In this document: positions 52,273 through 61,036 of the stretch, one piece after another
Numbering within the stretch: position 1 is the first letter of the stretch
How the letters are laid out: every line of letters begins with the position of its first letter
Assembly: GCA_963926475.1 (NCBI GenBank)
Contig: CAWUXE010000010.1
Location: 7,922-71,921, forward strand
DNA length: 64,000 nt
Source: UBA2040 sp002384725
Lineage (GTDB): Bacteria > Bacteroidota > Bacteroidia > Flavobacteriales_D > Crocinitomicaceae
Direction of reading: 5' to 3'
Position numbers and translations under genes: made by a program
Notes under the pieces: generated by a model
What the model saw: only the letters and a program-made list of their open reading frames with translations
Databases searched by the model: none
What the model was told of the DNA's origin: nothing

Positions 52273-52512
52273 TAACATTCCATTTTTGGAACAAAACTGA
52301 AAGGTCCCATGATACCAGTAGAATGCCATTTTTTAGGCCAAGGAATATTCCCGCTGAAATTGATTTCACCCTGAATATGATCAAGATTTAAAACCATTTT
52401 CTCACTCGAAAACGAATTATTTTCAATGTCCACATTCAATTTATCGTTTTTTACACCCCCAACCATGATAATGTTCCGGATTGAAAAGTGCTTTTAATCT
52501 GTTTCGAATCAT
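52248..52512 (-). pseudogene. tocopherol-cyclase-like protein remnant
   Basis: ATG 52512 reads MIRNRLKALFNPEHYHGWG, like the N-terminus of TocC-family proteins (NPE.fqG), then a frameshift and an apparent internal loss of about 100 residues lead to VDIENNSFSSEKMVLNLD and INFSGNIPWPKKWHSTGIMG, PFSFVPKMECYHG, the conserved middle of the family. It ends abruptly at about 52266 in a short non-homologous tail. The remaining C-terminal half is absent. The end overlaps the remnant on the opposite strand at 51784-52272. Confidence 0.58.
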
Positions 52513-52552
52513 GAATTAAATTTAATATATGTTGTTGGTGGTACTGCTTATT

Positions 52553-54658
52553 TTAGGATAAGCCCACATTAAAGCCATCATCCAAAACCAACTTCCCATC
52601 CTTCGGATCAGGATTTCCAGGAATTTCAAACCCTTTGATAGTGCCAGTTTTTCCTATTTGGATAAGTAAAACCAATTGACTTTCTGTTAGTTTTTTACCC
52701 AACAATTCGAAAGGAATTTTAAACCCGCAAGCTTTGAAATCCGTGCAACCCACAGCCGATTTTCCTTTCATTATTTTTGCTTTCTTGCACTTCGGACAGT
52801 CTAAATCAGTGAGATTTACTTTCTCCTTTTTAACACGAGCTTTTTTGGGTTTTACTTCCTTTTTTTCTGGTTCATGGAGAATCTGAATTGGACGGAAACT
52901 GGAGAAAATCACCTCATCACATAGTTCGCGGACCATGGTGAATAATTCAGATTTAAAGACATCCGATTCGTATTCACCTTTCTCGATCATTCGTAGTTTT
53001 TTCTCCCAATCACCAGTTAATTCCGCGCTTTTTAAAACTTCATTTTGGATGGTTCCAATCAACCCCATCCCAGTAGAAGTAGGGATCAAGTTTTTTCGTT
53101 TTTTCTCTATGTATTTTCTTCGGAAAAGTGTCTCGATAATATTCGCACGTGTAGACGGACGACCAATTCCATTGTCCTTCATCAATTCGCGCATTTCTTC
53201 GTCATCGACTTGTTTACCAGCGGTTTCCATTGCACGAAGAAGTGTCGCTTCCGTATAATGTTTGGGTGGCGAAGTCTTACCTTGGTGCACAAATGGCTCA
53301 TGCGGACCTTTCTCCCCTTCTTCGAAAACAGGCATTAGATTTTCCTCGTCTTTAGACGCTTTTTTTGGATTGTCAGACTGATAAATTTCACGCCAACCAA
53401 GTTCAATAATCTGTTTACCCGTTGCTTTAAATTCCAATTCGTCAACCTTGCCCATCACGGTGGTATTCGAGACTTTACATTCCGGATAAAACACAGCGAT
53501 AAAGCGTTTACAAATCAAGTCGTAAATCTGTTGTTCCGCTGGCGTAATTCCACTCGGCAAAATTCCCGTTGGCATGATGGCGTGATGATCCGTTACTTTT
53601 TTATCGTCAAAAACTTGCTTTGTTTTAGGAATCGGTTTTTGAAGAAGTGGTTCTGTAAAACGAGAATAATATTTCAATCCACGGAGAACATTCGGAATTT
53701 TAGGATGCAAATCTTCCGACAGATACGTCGTATCAACACGCGGATAGGTAACCAATTTCTTTTCATACAAACTCTGAATTTGCTTCAAAGTTTCGTCTGC
53801 CGAGAATCCATATTTTTTGTTTCCGTCGACCTGAAGTGACGTCAAATCGTACAAGCGTGGATTTCCTTCTCTACCTTCTTTTTGCTCAAACGAAACTATT
53901 TCGAAAGGTTTGTCTTTTAAATATTCTAGTCCTTTGTTTGCTTTATCTTCAGACGAAAGTCGATCGATTTGACATTGAAATTCAGTGTCGCGATACAGCG
54001 TTTTCAACTCCCAATACTCTTCAATTTTGAATGCATTTATTTCCAATTGACGTTGAACAATCATCGCCAAGGTTGGTGTTTGGACTCGTCCAACAGAAAG
54101 TGTGACTTTACCTTGTCCAAATTTCTTGGTGAACAAACGTGTTCCGTTGATGCCTAACATCCAATCACCTATGGCACGTGCAGCTCCCGCTTGATAGAGT
54201 AAATCGTACTTTTTACCGTCTTGTAATTTTTCAAAACCTTCGCGAATCGCTTCTTCAGTAAGGGAAGAAATCCAAAGTCGCTTGATGGGAACTTTACATT
54301 TTGCTTTGTGCAGCACCCAACGCTGAATGAGCTCTCCTTCTTGCCCGGCATCCCCGCAATTGATGACCTCATCGGCCATGGCAACCAGTTTTTCTATACA
54401 CGCAAATTGACGTTTCACGCCTTGATCTTCGATGACTTTTATCCCAAAATTATCGGGCGTAATGGGCAAATCTTCAAGCTTCCAATATTTCCAGGATTCT
54501 TTATAATCGTGGGGTTCCTTGAGCGTGCAAAGGTGACCAAAGGTCCACGTTACGCAATAGCCATTTCCTTCCCAGTAACCATCGTTGCGCTGTTTGGCTC
54601 CAATGATTTCGGCGATGTCTTTTGCCACGCTGGGTTTTTCGGCTATGCATAGTTTCAT
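52553..54658 (-). CDS. topB: DNA topoisomerase III
   Basis: 701 aa type IA topoisomerase. Toprim start LCIAEKPSVAKDIAEIIGA (3-21), INCGDAGQEGELIQRW (about 99-114) and the catalytic tyrosine in YEKKLVTYPRVDTTYLS (about 310-326). One degenerate zinc-ribbon motif CPKCKKAKIM..GCTDFKACGF near 625 closes the protein. The type fits plasmid/chromosomal TopB proteins common in Bacteroidota conjugative elements as well as core genomes; nothing mobile is nearby. Confidence 0.93.
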   Translation of the reverse strand: MKLCIAEKPSVAKDIAEIIGAKQRNDGYWEGNGYCVTWTFGHLCTLKEPHDYKESWKYWKLEDLPITPDNFGIKVIEDQGVKRQFACIEKLVAMADEVINCGDAGQEGELIQRWVLHKAKCKVPIKRLWISSLTEEAIREGFEKLQDGKKYDLLYQAGAARAIGDWMLGINGTRLFTKKFGQGKVTLSVGRVQTPTLAMIVQRQLEINAFKIEEYWELKTLYRDTEFQCQIDRLSSEDKANKGLEYLKDKPFEIVSFEQKEGREGNPRLYDLTSLQVDGNKKYGFSADETLKQIQSLYEKKLVTYPRVDTTYLSEDLHPKIPNVLRGLKYYSRFTEPLLQKPIPKTKQVFDDKKVTDHHAIMPTGILPSGITPAEQQIYDLICKRFIAVFYPECKVSNTTVMGKVDELEFKATGKQIIELGWREIYQSDNPKKASKDEENLMPVFEEGEKGPHEPFVHQGKTSPPKHYTEATLLRAMETAGKQVDDEEMRELMKDNGIGRPSTRANIIETLFRRKYIEKKRKNLIPTSTGMGLIGTIQNEVLKSAELTGDWEKKLRMIEKGEYESDVFKSELFTMVRELCDEVIFSSFRPIQILHEPEKKEVKPKKARVKKEKVNLTDLDCPKCKKAKIMKGKSAVGCTDFKACGFKIPFELLGKKLTESQLVLLIQIGKTGTIKGFEIPGNPDPKDGKLVLDDGFNVGLS

Positions 54659-54698
54659 ATATTGAATTGCGAATTTTTTAAATAAAAGTTGCGAATTA

Positions 54699-54730
54699 CA
54701 CCTCCCTTAATCCTTCCTCAAGAAGGTAGG
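54699..54730. repeat. diverged REP-like unit
   Basis: CACCTCCCT...TCCTTCCTCAAGAAGG resembles an arm of the repeat at 34772-34866: nine identical bases, a variable core and a small hairpin CCTTC/GAAGG. Only one unit is present. Lies between folA and topB. Confidence 0.6.
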
Positions 54731-54733
54731 AAA

Positions 54734-55240
54734 TTAATTTCTAGTATATTGTTTTACTTGGAAAGCGCATTCATGCTTTTCGTCCATATCTTGTTCCAGT
54801 AGAGCCTTCACAGACCAATTTTTTAGATTGAACTGAGGGAAGAAAGTCTCGGCATTATAGGTTCCACTTACATGAGTGATGTACATTTCTTCTATAAGTC
54901 CACTTTCTATTGCTTGGCGATAAATTTCTCCGCCACCTATTATGAAAACCGTTCTTTCTTCTTCGTCTTGGTACTTTTCCCATACTTCCACTAAGTCATG
55001 AAGGACGACGCAATCATCGGAAGAGAATTTTTTATTCCGAGTCAAAACAACGTTTTCTCGGTCGGATAAAGGTCGATATTTTTCAGGAATTGAATCCCAA
55101 TTTTTCCGCCCCATGACCACCACCTGACCAAGCGTAGTTTCTTTGAAAAAACGCATATCTTTTGGCAAATGCCACATCAAATCGTTGTTTTTACCTATTC
55201 CTCTTTCGAGGTCCATGGCTACAATTAAAGCTACTTTCAT
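54734..55240 (-). CDS. folA: dihydrofolate reductase
   Basis: 168 aa enzyme regenerating tetrahydrofolate after thymidylate synthesis. MKVALIVAMDLERGIGKNNDLMWHLPKDMRFF (key residues W22, D27 region) and VVVMGRKNWDSIP with VFIIGGGEIYRQAI are typical. Nine bases after thyA, so the two form an operon, a biologically matched pair. Confidence 0.95.
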   Translation of the reverse strand: MKVALIVAMDLERGIGKNNDLMWHLPKDMRFFKETTLGQVVVMGRKNWDSIPEKYRPLSDRENVVLTRNKKFSSDDCVVLHDLVEVWEKYQDEEERTVFIIGGGEIYRQAIESGLIEEMYITHVSGTYNAETFFPQFNLKNWSVKALLEQDMDEKHECAFQVKQYTRN

Positions 55241-55249
55241 CGGTCAGAA

Positions 55250-56044
55250 TTATACAGCAACGGCGCCTTTGATATGTGGATGTGGATCGTAATTCAACAA
55301 TTCAAAATCTTCCAATTTGAAAGAGAATATATCTTTGACGTTCGGATTTATTTTCATTGTAGGCAAAGGACGAAGTTCGCGTGACAATTGCAGATTCGTT
55401 TGTTCGATGTGGTTGGAGTACAAATGGGCATCGCCAAAAGTATGAATAAAATCTCCCACTTTCAAATCGCAGACTTGTGCCAACATCATGGTCAACAAAG
55501 CATACGAAGCGATATTGAAAGGAACTCCTAAGAAAGTATCAGCAGAACGCTGGTATAATTGACAACTCAATTTTCCGTCGGCTACATAGAATTGAAACAT
55601 GGTGTGACATGGCGGCAAAGCCATATTGTCGACATCCGAAACATTCCATGCTGAAACCAATAGTCTTCGCGAATTGGGGTTGTTTTTTATCTGGTCGACA
55701 AGCTTTGTGATCTGATCTAATTTCTCACCGTTTTTTCCGGGCCAACTTCTCCATTGATGACCGTAAACTGGTCCTAGATTTCCATCTTCATCGGCCCATT
55801 CGTTCCAAATGGAAACACCATTGTCGTTCAAATATTTGATGTTTGTATCTCCATTTAAAAACCATAACAATTCGACAATAATAGAACGAAGATGTACTTT
55901 TTTCGTCGTCACCAGAGGAAATCCTTTGGACAAATCAAAACGCATTTGATGTCCAAAAATAGAGGTTGTTCCTGTTCCTGTTCTGTCGCCTTTGAAGGTT
56001 CCTTCGTCTAAAATTCGATTGAGTAAATCGTGATATTGTTGCAT
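55250..56044 (-). CDS. thyA: thymidylate synthase
   Basis: 264 aa, same length as E. coli ThyA. GTFKGDRTGTGTTSIFGHQM (14-33), catalytic Cys in LPPCHTMFQFYV near 146, QRSADTFLGVPFNIASYALL near 165-184 and the nearby HLYSNHIEQ (about 207) are all conserved. Converts dUMP to dTMP, producing dihydrofolate for FolA downstream. Confidence 0.96.
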   Translation of the reverse strand: MQQYHDLLNRILDEGTFKGDRTGTGTTSIFGHQMRFDLSKGFPLVTTKKVHLRSIIVELLWFLNGDTNIKYLNDNGVSIWNEWADEDGNLGPVYGHQWRSWPGKNGEKLDQITKLVDQIKNNPNSRRLLVSAWNVSDVDNMALPPCHTMFQFYVADGKLSCQLYQRSADTFLGVPFNIASYALLTMMLAQVCDLKVGDFIHTFGDAHLYSNHIEQTNLQLSRELRPLPTMKINPNVKDIFSFKLEDFELLNYDPHPHIKGAVAV

Positions 56045-56198
56045 TCTAAAATCTCGTTTGTTTCGACATCGAAGATACGAATTACCTCATCGTGTTTGGT
56101 TCGAATTTTGTTCAATATCTGAGGAAGATATTCACATATCAGGCTTTTTATTACTGTTTTGTGGATGAAATGAATTCAAAAAAATGAAAAATAATCTC

Positions 56199-56206
56199 TA
56201 TTTTCG
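56199..56206 (+). promoter_or_regulatory. possible -7 element of the small secreted protein gene
   Basis: TATTTTCG, one base from consensus, 23 bases before ATG 56229 and downstream of ATG 56184, favouring the later start. Confidence 0.35.
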
Positions 56207-56228
56207 ACAACAGAAAGAATACCGAATT

Positions 56229-56624
56229 ATGAATGTACGTTTGATTTTACTCCTTTTTCTTTTCACGTTTGTGGCAAATGAAGCGTCGACCCAGACCTTG
56301 CGAAAAAGTATTAAGCGAAAATACTTCGGCACATACGAAGGCCAGATAAATGGCTATAAATTCGATGCGGGTGATAAGTTGGTGGAAGTAAATCCAATTC
56401 CCATTCAAATTGAGATCAACTCAGGTTATTTGACGATTCAAATTGGCAAACTCACTACACGCGGTGATTTTGAAGTGCTTTTTGAAGCGGATGATTACTA
56501 CGTGCTCGATGCCACAATGGAAAACCAGAACGTCGAGGAACGGATTGTGGTGTACAAAAAAGGCAAGAAAATTTCGAGGGATGGTTTATATCCTCAGCCC
56601 AGCACCCTACTCTTCCAGTACTAA
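56229..56624 (+). CDS. small exported protein of unknown function
   Basis: 131 aa from ATG 56229 (the frame opens at 56184). Signal peptide MNVRLILLLFLFTFVANEASTQ, then a basic start (LRKSIKRKYFGTYEG) and a beta-rich body with IPIQIEINSGYLTIQIGK. No family recognised. Its 3' end overlaps the end of the histidine kinase gene on the opposite strand by four bases. Confidence 0.6.
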   Translation: MNVRLILLLFLFTFVANEASTQTLRKSIKRKYFGTYEGQINGYKFDAGDKLVEVNPIPIQIEINSGYLTIQIGKLTTRGDFEVLFEADDYYVLDATMENQNVEERIVVYKKGKKISRDGLYPQPSTLLFQY

Positions 56625-57970
56625 GAAACCTTCGGTATTTTCAAAGTGAAGGTTGTACCTTTTCCTATGGTGCTTTTTACATTCACCGTTCCTTTATGTG
56701 CTTCGATAATTAATTTCACATAATATAATCCCAGCCCAAAACCCTTCACATCGTGTCTATTTCCGGTATGCACACGAAAGAATTTATCGAAAATTTGGTT
56801 AATATCTTCTCTTGGAATTCCAATCCCATTATCCGCTACTTCGATAATTAGAAATTTCTGATCATTTCGTGTTGTAATTTCTATCACTGGATCCACTTCG
56901 CAATACTTAATTGCATTGTCGATCAAATTGTACAATACATTTGAAATGTGCACATCATCTGCTCTCAAAGCATCATCATCTGCATTCAAGTGCATCGTAA
57001 TCGTACCACCTTTGTCTTCTTGATTGAATTCGAAATTATCTTTGACTTCCTGAAGAATTTCATGGATTTCGATTGTACTTTTCTTCAAAACGACCTTGTC
57101 TTTATCCAACTTAGCGACATTCAATACGCGTTCCACCTGGTTTTCCAATCGCTTGTTTTCTTTATGAATTATACTGGCGTATCTTTTAATTTTCTCCGGA
57201 TCTCCGGACAAATCATTCTTCAGAAGCATCTCGCTCGACAAACCAATTGTTGAAATCGGAGTTTTTAATTCGTGCGTCATGTTGTTGATGAAATCACTCC
57301 GGGTTTCAGATAATTTTCTCTGTTTAATAATGATTGAAATAGCGAAAATAAAGAAGGAGAAAATAAGAATGACGATTAACAGAATGTACAACCAAGGAGC
57401 AAACAATTGGTCATTTCGCTCTAGTTTTTTGGTCGAAATATTCGGAAAATACAAGGTAAAATAATGCCCATCTTTTTTCCACGAAAGCCCAGCTGAAGGT
57501 GAAGCAACAGTAGTATCGGCCCCTTCGTCGTTGGTGACATTTTTGTTATAGCGAATGAGATTTCCGTAAACTATTGAATCGGAAAAACAATCGTAAATAC
57601 CGTATTGAAAATCTTGATTGACATTGTATTTGTAAAATTTTTCTTTCAATAAATTTTGGAGATAAAACGGATGCAGTTCATCGTTAATGTCCACCACAAA
57701 GTAATTTGTTCTTTCCTGTCTTACGGCGTCAAAATTTTGAATTTTCTCCCCCCTTTTATCAGCAATATCTGCGAGCACATCGTGGAGAGCAGCATGTGTT
57801 TTTTCGGTGAAATTGACAAGACTTAAACTATCCTCTTTGTTCTGAATTTCTATGCTTGTACGTTGGATGTCGAGTGTTTTATTCAACCAGATCAACTGCA
57901 AAGTCACAATTACGAAAAGCGAAACCACTCCTAAAATGATCAAATAACTAATGCTGCTTCTTTTCATCAT
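56621..57970 (-). CDS. sensor histidine kinase
   Basis: 449 aa. Two membrane helices (about 10-30 and 190-213) enclose a periplasmic sensor of about 160 residues with no known fold. The HisKA box FINNMTHELKTPISTIGLSS (about 228-247) holds the phospho-accepting His, and the ATPase shows DNAIKYC, ADNGIGIPREDIN and KGFGLGLYYVKLIIEAH. No response regulator lies next to it, so its partner must be elsewhere. MM start: 57970 or 57967. Confidence 0.92.
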   Translation of the reverse strand: MMKRSSISYLIILGVVSLFVIVTLQLIWLNKTLDIQRTSIEIQNKEDSLSLVNFTEKTHAALHDVLADIADKRGEKIQNFDAVRQERTNYFVVDINDELHPFYLQNLLKEKFYKYNVNQDFQYGIYDCFSDSIVYGNLIRYNKNVTNDEGADTTVASPSAGLSWKKDGHYFTLYFPNISTKKLERNDQLFAPWLYILLIVILIFSFFIFAISIIIKQRKLSETRSDFINNMTHELKTPISTIGLSSEMLLKNDLSGDPEKIKRYASIIHKENKRLENQVERVLNVAKLDKDKVVLKKSTIEIHEILQEVKDNFEFNQEDKGGTITMHLNADDDALRADDVHISNVLYNLIDNAIKYCEVDPVIEITTRNDQKFLIIEVADNGIGIPREDINQIFDKFFRVHTGNRHDVKGFGLGLYYVKLIIEAHKGTVNVKSTIGKGTTFTLKIPKVS

Positions 57971-57985
57971 AATACCGTGAAACTC

Positions 57986-59104
57986 TTAATTTTCAGCCAA
58001 CCAAGCTATTATCCCACCTTCGAGATTGTGGAGATTCTCAAACCCATGATTTTGTTCTAGAAATCCGATTGCGTTAGCGCTACGCCCACCCATTTTGCAA
58101 TGAATTACTACTTTTTTATCCTTTGAAATCTCCGGAAATCGAGTCGGTATTTCGCTCAGTGGAATTAGCGTTCCGCTCATGTTGGCTTCATCAAACTCAA
58201 AAGTTTCACGCACGTCGATCAATTGAAAATCTTCGTTATTTGCGATCATTGTTTTTAAGTCCGAAACATTTATACTTTTCATTCTTTTCACTTTACTTGG
58301 ATTACAAAATTGCATGTAATCAATTAAATCAAATTGTGTTGGAAGCTCGCCAGTTAAAGGATTTGCTTTATCGGCTGTAAAAGTAAGTAAATGTGATGTA
58401 CCAGTCAAACTATCTGTTTGTTGCAGTTTTCCCGATAAAATGGTTCCTATTCCCGTTAGCACTTTAATGCATTCCATCGCCATTGTGCTTCCGATAATTC
58501 CGGGTAATGCACCAATGACTCCTCCTTCGGCGCAACTTACCACTTCATCAGGATTCGGTGGGACAGGAAATAAATCGCGATAATTTGGACCACGTTTTCC
58601 ATCAGAATGTAAATAATTGAAAACAGAAACTTGTCCCGAATATTGAGAAATAGAACCGTGAATATTGATTTTATCTCGCAGTACACACATATCATTCACC
58701 AAATAGCGTGTTGGAAAATTATCCGTTCCATCAATCACAACATCATAGTCTTTGACAATTTCAAAAGCATTTTCTGTCGATAAATACGTTTCGAAAACTT
58801 CAATTTTAATGTCATGATTCATGGCTTGAAGTCGCTCCTTCGCAACCTTAGCCTTAGATCGACCGATGCTTTCGATTGTGTACAAAACTTGCCGGTGTAG
58901 ATTCGAAAGTTCAATCACATCTCCATCAACTATTCCAATTTTTCCAATTCCGGCCGCCGTCAAATAACTTAAAACAGGGCAACCAAGCGCCCCTGCGCCA
59001 ACAACTAAAACCTTGGATTCGTTCAGTTTATTTTGAGCTTGAATTCCGAAATTTTGGAGTTGAATTTGTCGCGAATACCGATCGGATTTTGAATTTGAGG
59101 ACAT
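57986..59104 (-). CDS. ThiF/MoeB/HesA adenylyltransferase fused to rhodanese
   Basis: 372 aa. E1-like domain with VLVVGAGALGCPVLSYL (about 30-46), DGDVIELSNLHRQVLY and FTDNFPTRY-like DGTDNFPTRYLVND, followed by a rhodanese domain with HCKMGGRSANAI (CxxGxR, active Cys near 340). It activates C-termini of sulfur carriers (MoaD or ThiS) and the rhodanese can donate sulfur. The usual pair of zinc CxxC motifs before the rhodanese is not seen; only one Cys (YMQFCNPS) is there. Carrier protein not encoded nearby. Confidence 0.88.
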   Translation of the reverse strand: MSSNSKSDRYSRQIQLQNFGIQAQNKLNESKVLVVGAGALGCPVLSYLTAAGIGKIGIVDGDVIELSNLHRQVLYTIESIGRSKAKVAKERLQAMNHDIKIEVFETYLSTENAFEIVKDYDVVIDGTDNFPTRYLVNDMCVLRDKINIHGSISQYSGQVSVFNYLHSDGKRGPNYRDLFPVPPNPDEVVSCAEGGVIGALPGIIGSTMAMECIKVLTGIGTILSGKLQQTDSLTGTSHLLTFTADKANPLTGELPTQFDLIDYMQFCNPSKVKRMKSINVSDLKTMIANNEDFQLIDVRETFEFDEANMSGTLIPLSEIPTRFPEISKDKKVVIHCKMGGRSANAIGFLEQNHGFENLHNLEGGIIAWLAEN

Positions 59105-59231
59105 GTGATAAAATTACGAATAAAAAATTAGCAATTAACTGCATTGCTACCTCCGACGGTCGCTAAATGTTGAACAACTTTTTGAGGTTTTATAGTAGTT
59201 ACAGAAACAAACCTATAAATTAAATAGTTTC

Positions 59232-60242
59232 CTAAAACCCAGTAATCCCATTCACAGTTGTATACTTCAAAATATTTTTTTTATCCGGGTGGATTCGTGC
59301 AAATGCCGACTGAACCGCCATCGTTCCTTCATGGAAACCACAAAGAATCAATTTCAACTTATTCGTATATGTATTTACATCACCTATTGCGTAGATTCCT
59401 GGGATATTCGTTGAATAATCCAATGTATCGACAACGATCGCGTTTTTTTCAATTTCAAATCCCCAATCGGCAATTGGTCCCAAACTTGGTTTCAAGCCAA
59501 ACAAAGGAATGAAGTGATCCGTTTCTTGAATCATTTCGCCATCTTTTTGATGTGTAATGGTAACCGAATCAACTTTTCCATTTCCATTGATCCCCGTTAC
59601 TTCGGCTTCTGTAATCAGTTTTATCTCCCCTTTTCCGGCCATGTCTATAACACGCTGAACCGAATCCAAATGTCCACGGAAAGAACTACTTCTATGCACC
59701 AAAACCACTTCTTTTGCAATTTTTTTCTCTGCTAAAAAGATGGACCAATCCAAGGCAGAATCTCCTCCGCCAGCAATCACACATCGTTTTCCTCGGTAAA
59801 ACTCTGGATCTTTGATGATGTATTCGACACCTTTATCTTCAAAAGCAGTTAAACTAGGAATAGGTGGTTTTCTCGGTTCAAACACACCCAAACCGCCAGC
59901 AACCATTACAATTGGGGCTTTGTGCTTTGTCCCTCTAATTGTGGTTACAATAAACTGATCCTCCTCTGTTTTTTCAATCGTCATTGCCGCTTCTCCAAGC
60001 GTAAATCCAGGTTTAAAAGGTGCGGCTTGTTTCATTAAGTTGTCAATCAATTCGCCCGCCATTATAGTTGGAAAACCAGGGATATCATAAATTGGTTTCT
60101 TTGGATAAATCTCCGAACATTGTCCACCCGGCTGAGGCAAAGAGTCAATCAAATGACATTTTAATTTGAGTAATCCTGCTTCAAAAATGGTAAAAAGCCC
60201 AACAGGGCCAGCTCCAATTATAATTATATCTGTTTCAATCAT
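59232..60242 (-). CDS. ferredoxin--NADP(+) reductase, thioredoxin-reductase-like type
   Basis: 336 aa flavoprotein. FAD site IIIGAGPVGLFTIFEAGLL (6-24), NADPH site VIAGGGDSALDWSIFLAE near 151-168 and FAD-closing YAIGDVNTYTNKLKL near 282-296. There is no CxxC redox pair, so it is not a thioredoxin reductase; TrxB-like FNRs of this type move electrons between NADPH and ferredoxin. A -7 element TAAATTTG at 60271-60264 precedes the ATG by 21 bases. Confidence 0.88.
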   Translation of the reverse strand: MIETDIIIIGAGPVGLFTIFEAGLLKLKCHLIDSLPQPGGQCSEIYPKKPIYDIPGFPTIMAGELIDNLMKQAAPFKPGFTLGEAAMTIEKTEEDQFIVTTIRGTKHKAPIVMVAGGLGVFEPRKPPIPSLTAFEDKGVEYIIKDPEFYRGKRCVIAGGGDSALDWSIFLAEKKIAKEVVLVHRSSSFRGHLDSVQRVIDMAGKGEIKLITEAEVTGINGNGKVDSVTITHQKDGEMIQETDHFIPLFGLKPSLGPIADWGFEIEKNAIVVDTLDYSTNIPGIYAIGDVNTYTNKLKLILCGFHEGTMAVQSAFARIHPDKKNILKYTTVNGITGF

Positions 60243-60263
60243 TTTTCTTACTTAATTGCGCCG

Positions 60264-60271
60264 CAAATTTA
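60264..60271 (-). promoter_or_regulatory. -7 element of the flavoprotein gene
   Basis: Minus-strand TAAATTTG followed by CGGCGC; matches TAnnTTTG exactly. No clear -33 element. Confidence 0.5.
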
Positions 60272-60372
60272 CGGAATTTAGACCAATTCTTTGAACCTAA
60301 AGTCACATAACTTTCAGCAACTTATGTTCAAAACGAAAGAGAAACAATTTTTGTTCGACGAAAAAGCAATTT

Positions 60373-60918
60373 CTAAATAAACCGTTTGGTGAATTCCCAC
60401 AGCACAACTCCAGCGCAAACTGAGACATTCAAGCTATGCTTTGTCCCAAATTGGGGAATCTCAACAACATAATTACTTGAGTCGATGACAACCTGATCGA
60501 CACCGTCCACTTCGTTTCCAAAAACCAAGGCGAATTTTTCTTCGTTCAAACTGGGGATGTCTTGCAATAATTTAGTCTCCTCAGCCTGTTCAATAGAACA
60601 GATGGTGTAACCTTCCTTTTTCAATCTCGCAGTCAATTCTGAGGTGCTTTCCTCGTGCGACCAAGAAACAGAATCTGTTGCGCCAATTGCGGTTTTGTTG
60701 ATATCGCGATTGGGAGGTTGAGCCGTTATTCCGCATAAATAAAGGTGGTCGATATTGAAAGCATCGCACGTTCGGAAAAAAGAACCAATGTTGTTCAAAC
60801 TGCGGATATTGTCTAAAATAACAACAATAGGAAACTTTTTTTGCTCCGAAAATTCTTCATGTGACACACGGTCGAGTTCCCACAGTTTCAATTTGCGATT
60901 TTGTGATTTACCTTCCAT
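60373..60918 (-). CDS. TrmH-family RNA 2'-O-methyltransferase
   Basis: 181 aa SpoU-fold enzyme. Motif 1 NIRSLNNIGSFFRTCDAF (about 38-55), motif 2 ALVFGNEVDGV (about 131-141) and motif 3 HSLNVSVCAGVVLWEF (about 161-176) form the trefoil-knot SAM site. No N-terminal ribosome-binding domain is attached, so it resembles TrmH/YfiF-like forms; target nucleotide unknown. A -7 element TATTTTTG (60931-60924) sits so close to the ATG that the mRNA may be leaderless. Confidence 0.9.
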   Translation of the reverse strand: MEGKSQNRKLKLWELDRVSHEEFSEQKKFPIVVILDNIRSLNNIGSFFRTCDAFNIDHLYLCGITAQPPNRDINKTAIGATDSVSWSHEESTSELTARLKKEGYTICSIEQAEETKLLQDIPSLNEEKFALVFGNEVDGVDQVVIDSSNYVVEIPQFGTKHSLNVSVCAGVVLWEFTKRFI

Positions 60919-60923
60919 TGGGA

Positions 60924-60931
60924 CAAAAATA
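60924..60931 (-). promoter_or_regulatory. -7 element of the TrmH-family gene
   Basis: Minus-strand TATTTTTG, ending five bases upstream of the ATG at 60918. Confidence 0.5.
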
Positions 60932-61036
60932 GAGAAATATGAATAAAACGTGCCGTTTTGTTAATAACCTATCTTAAAAAAAGAGGACGTTTCGAGGCAA
61001 GGCCGTTAACTTTACATTCCGCAATTGTTAAAGATT

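Noticed and set aside
52553..54658. topB as a marker of an integrated conjugative element
   Set aside because: No integrase, mobilisation or conjugation gene or attachment repeat is present in the surrounding 64 kb, so this is best taken as chromosomal.
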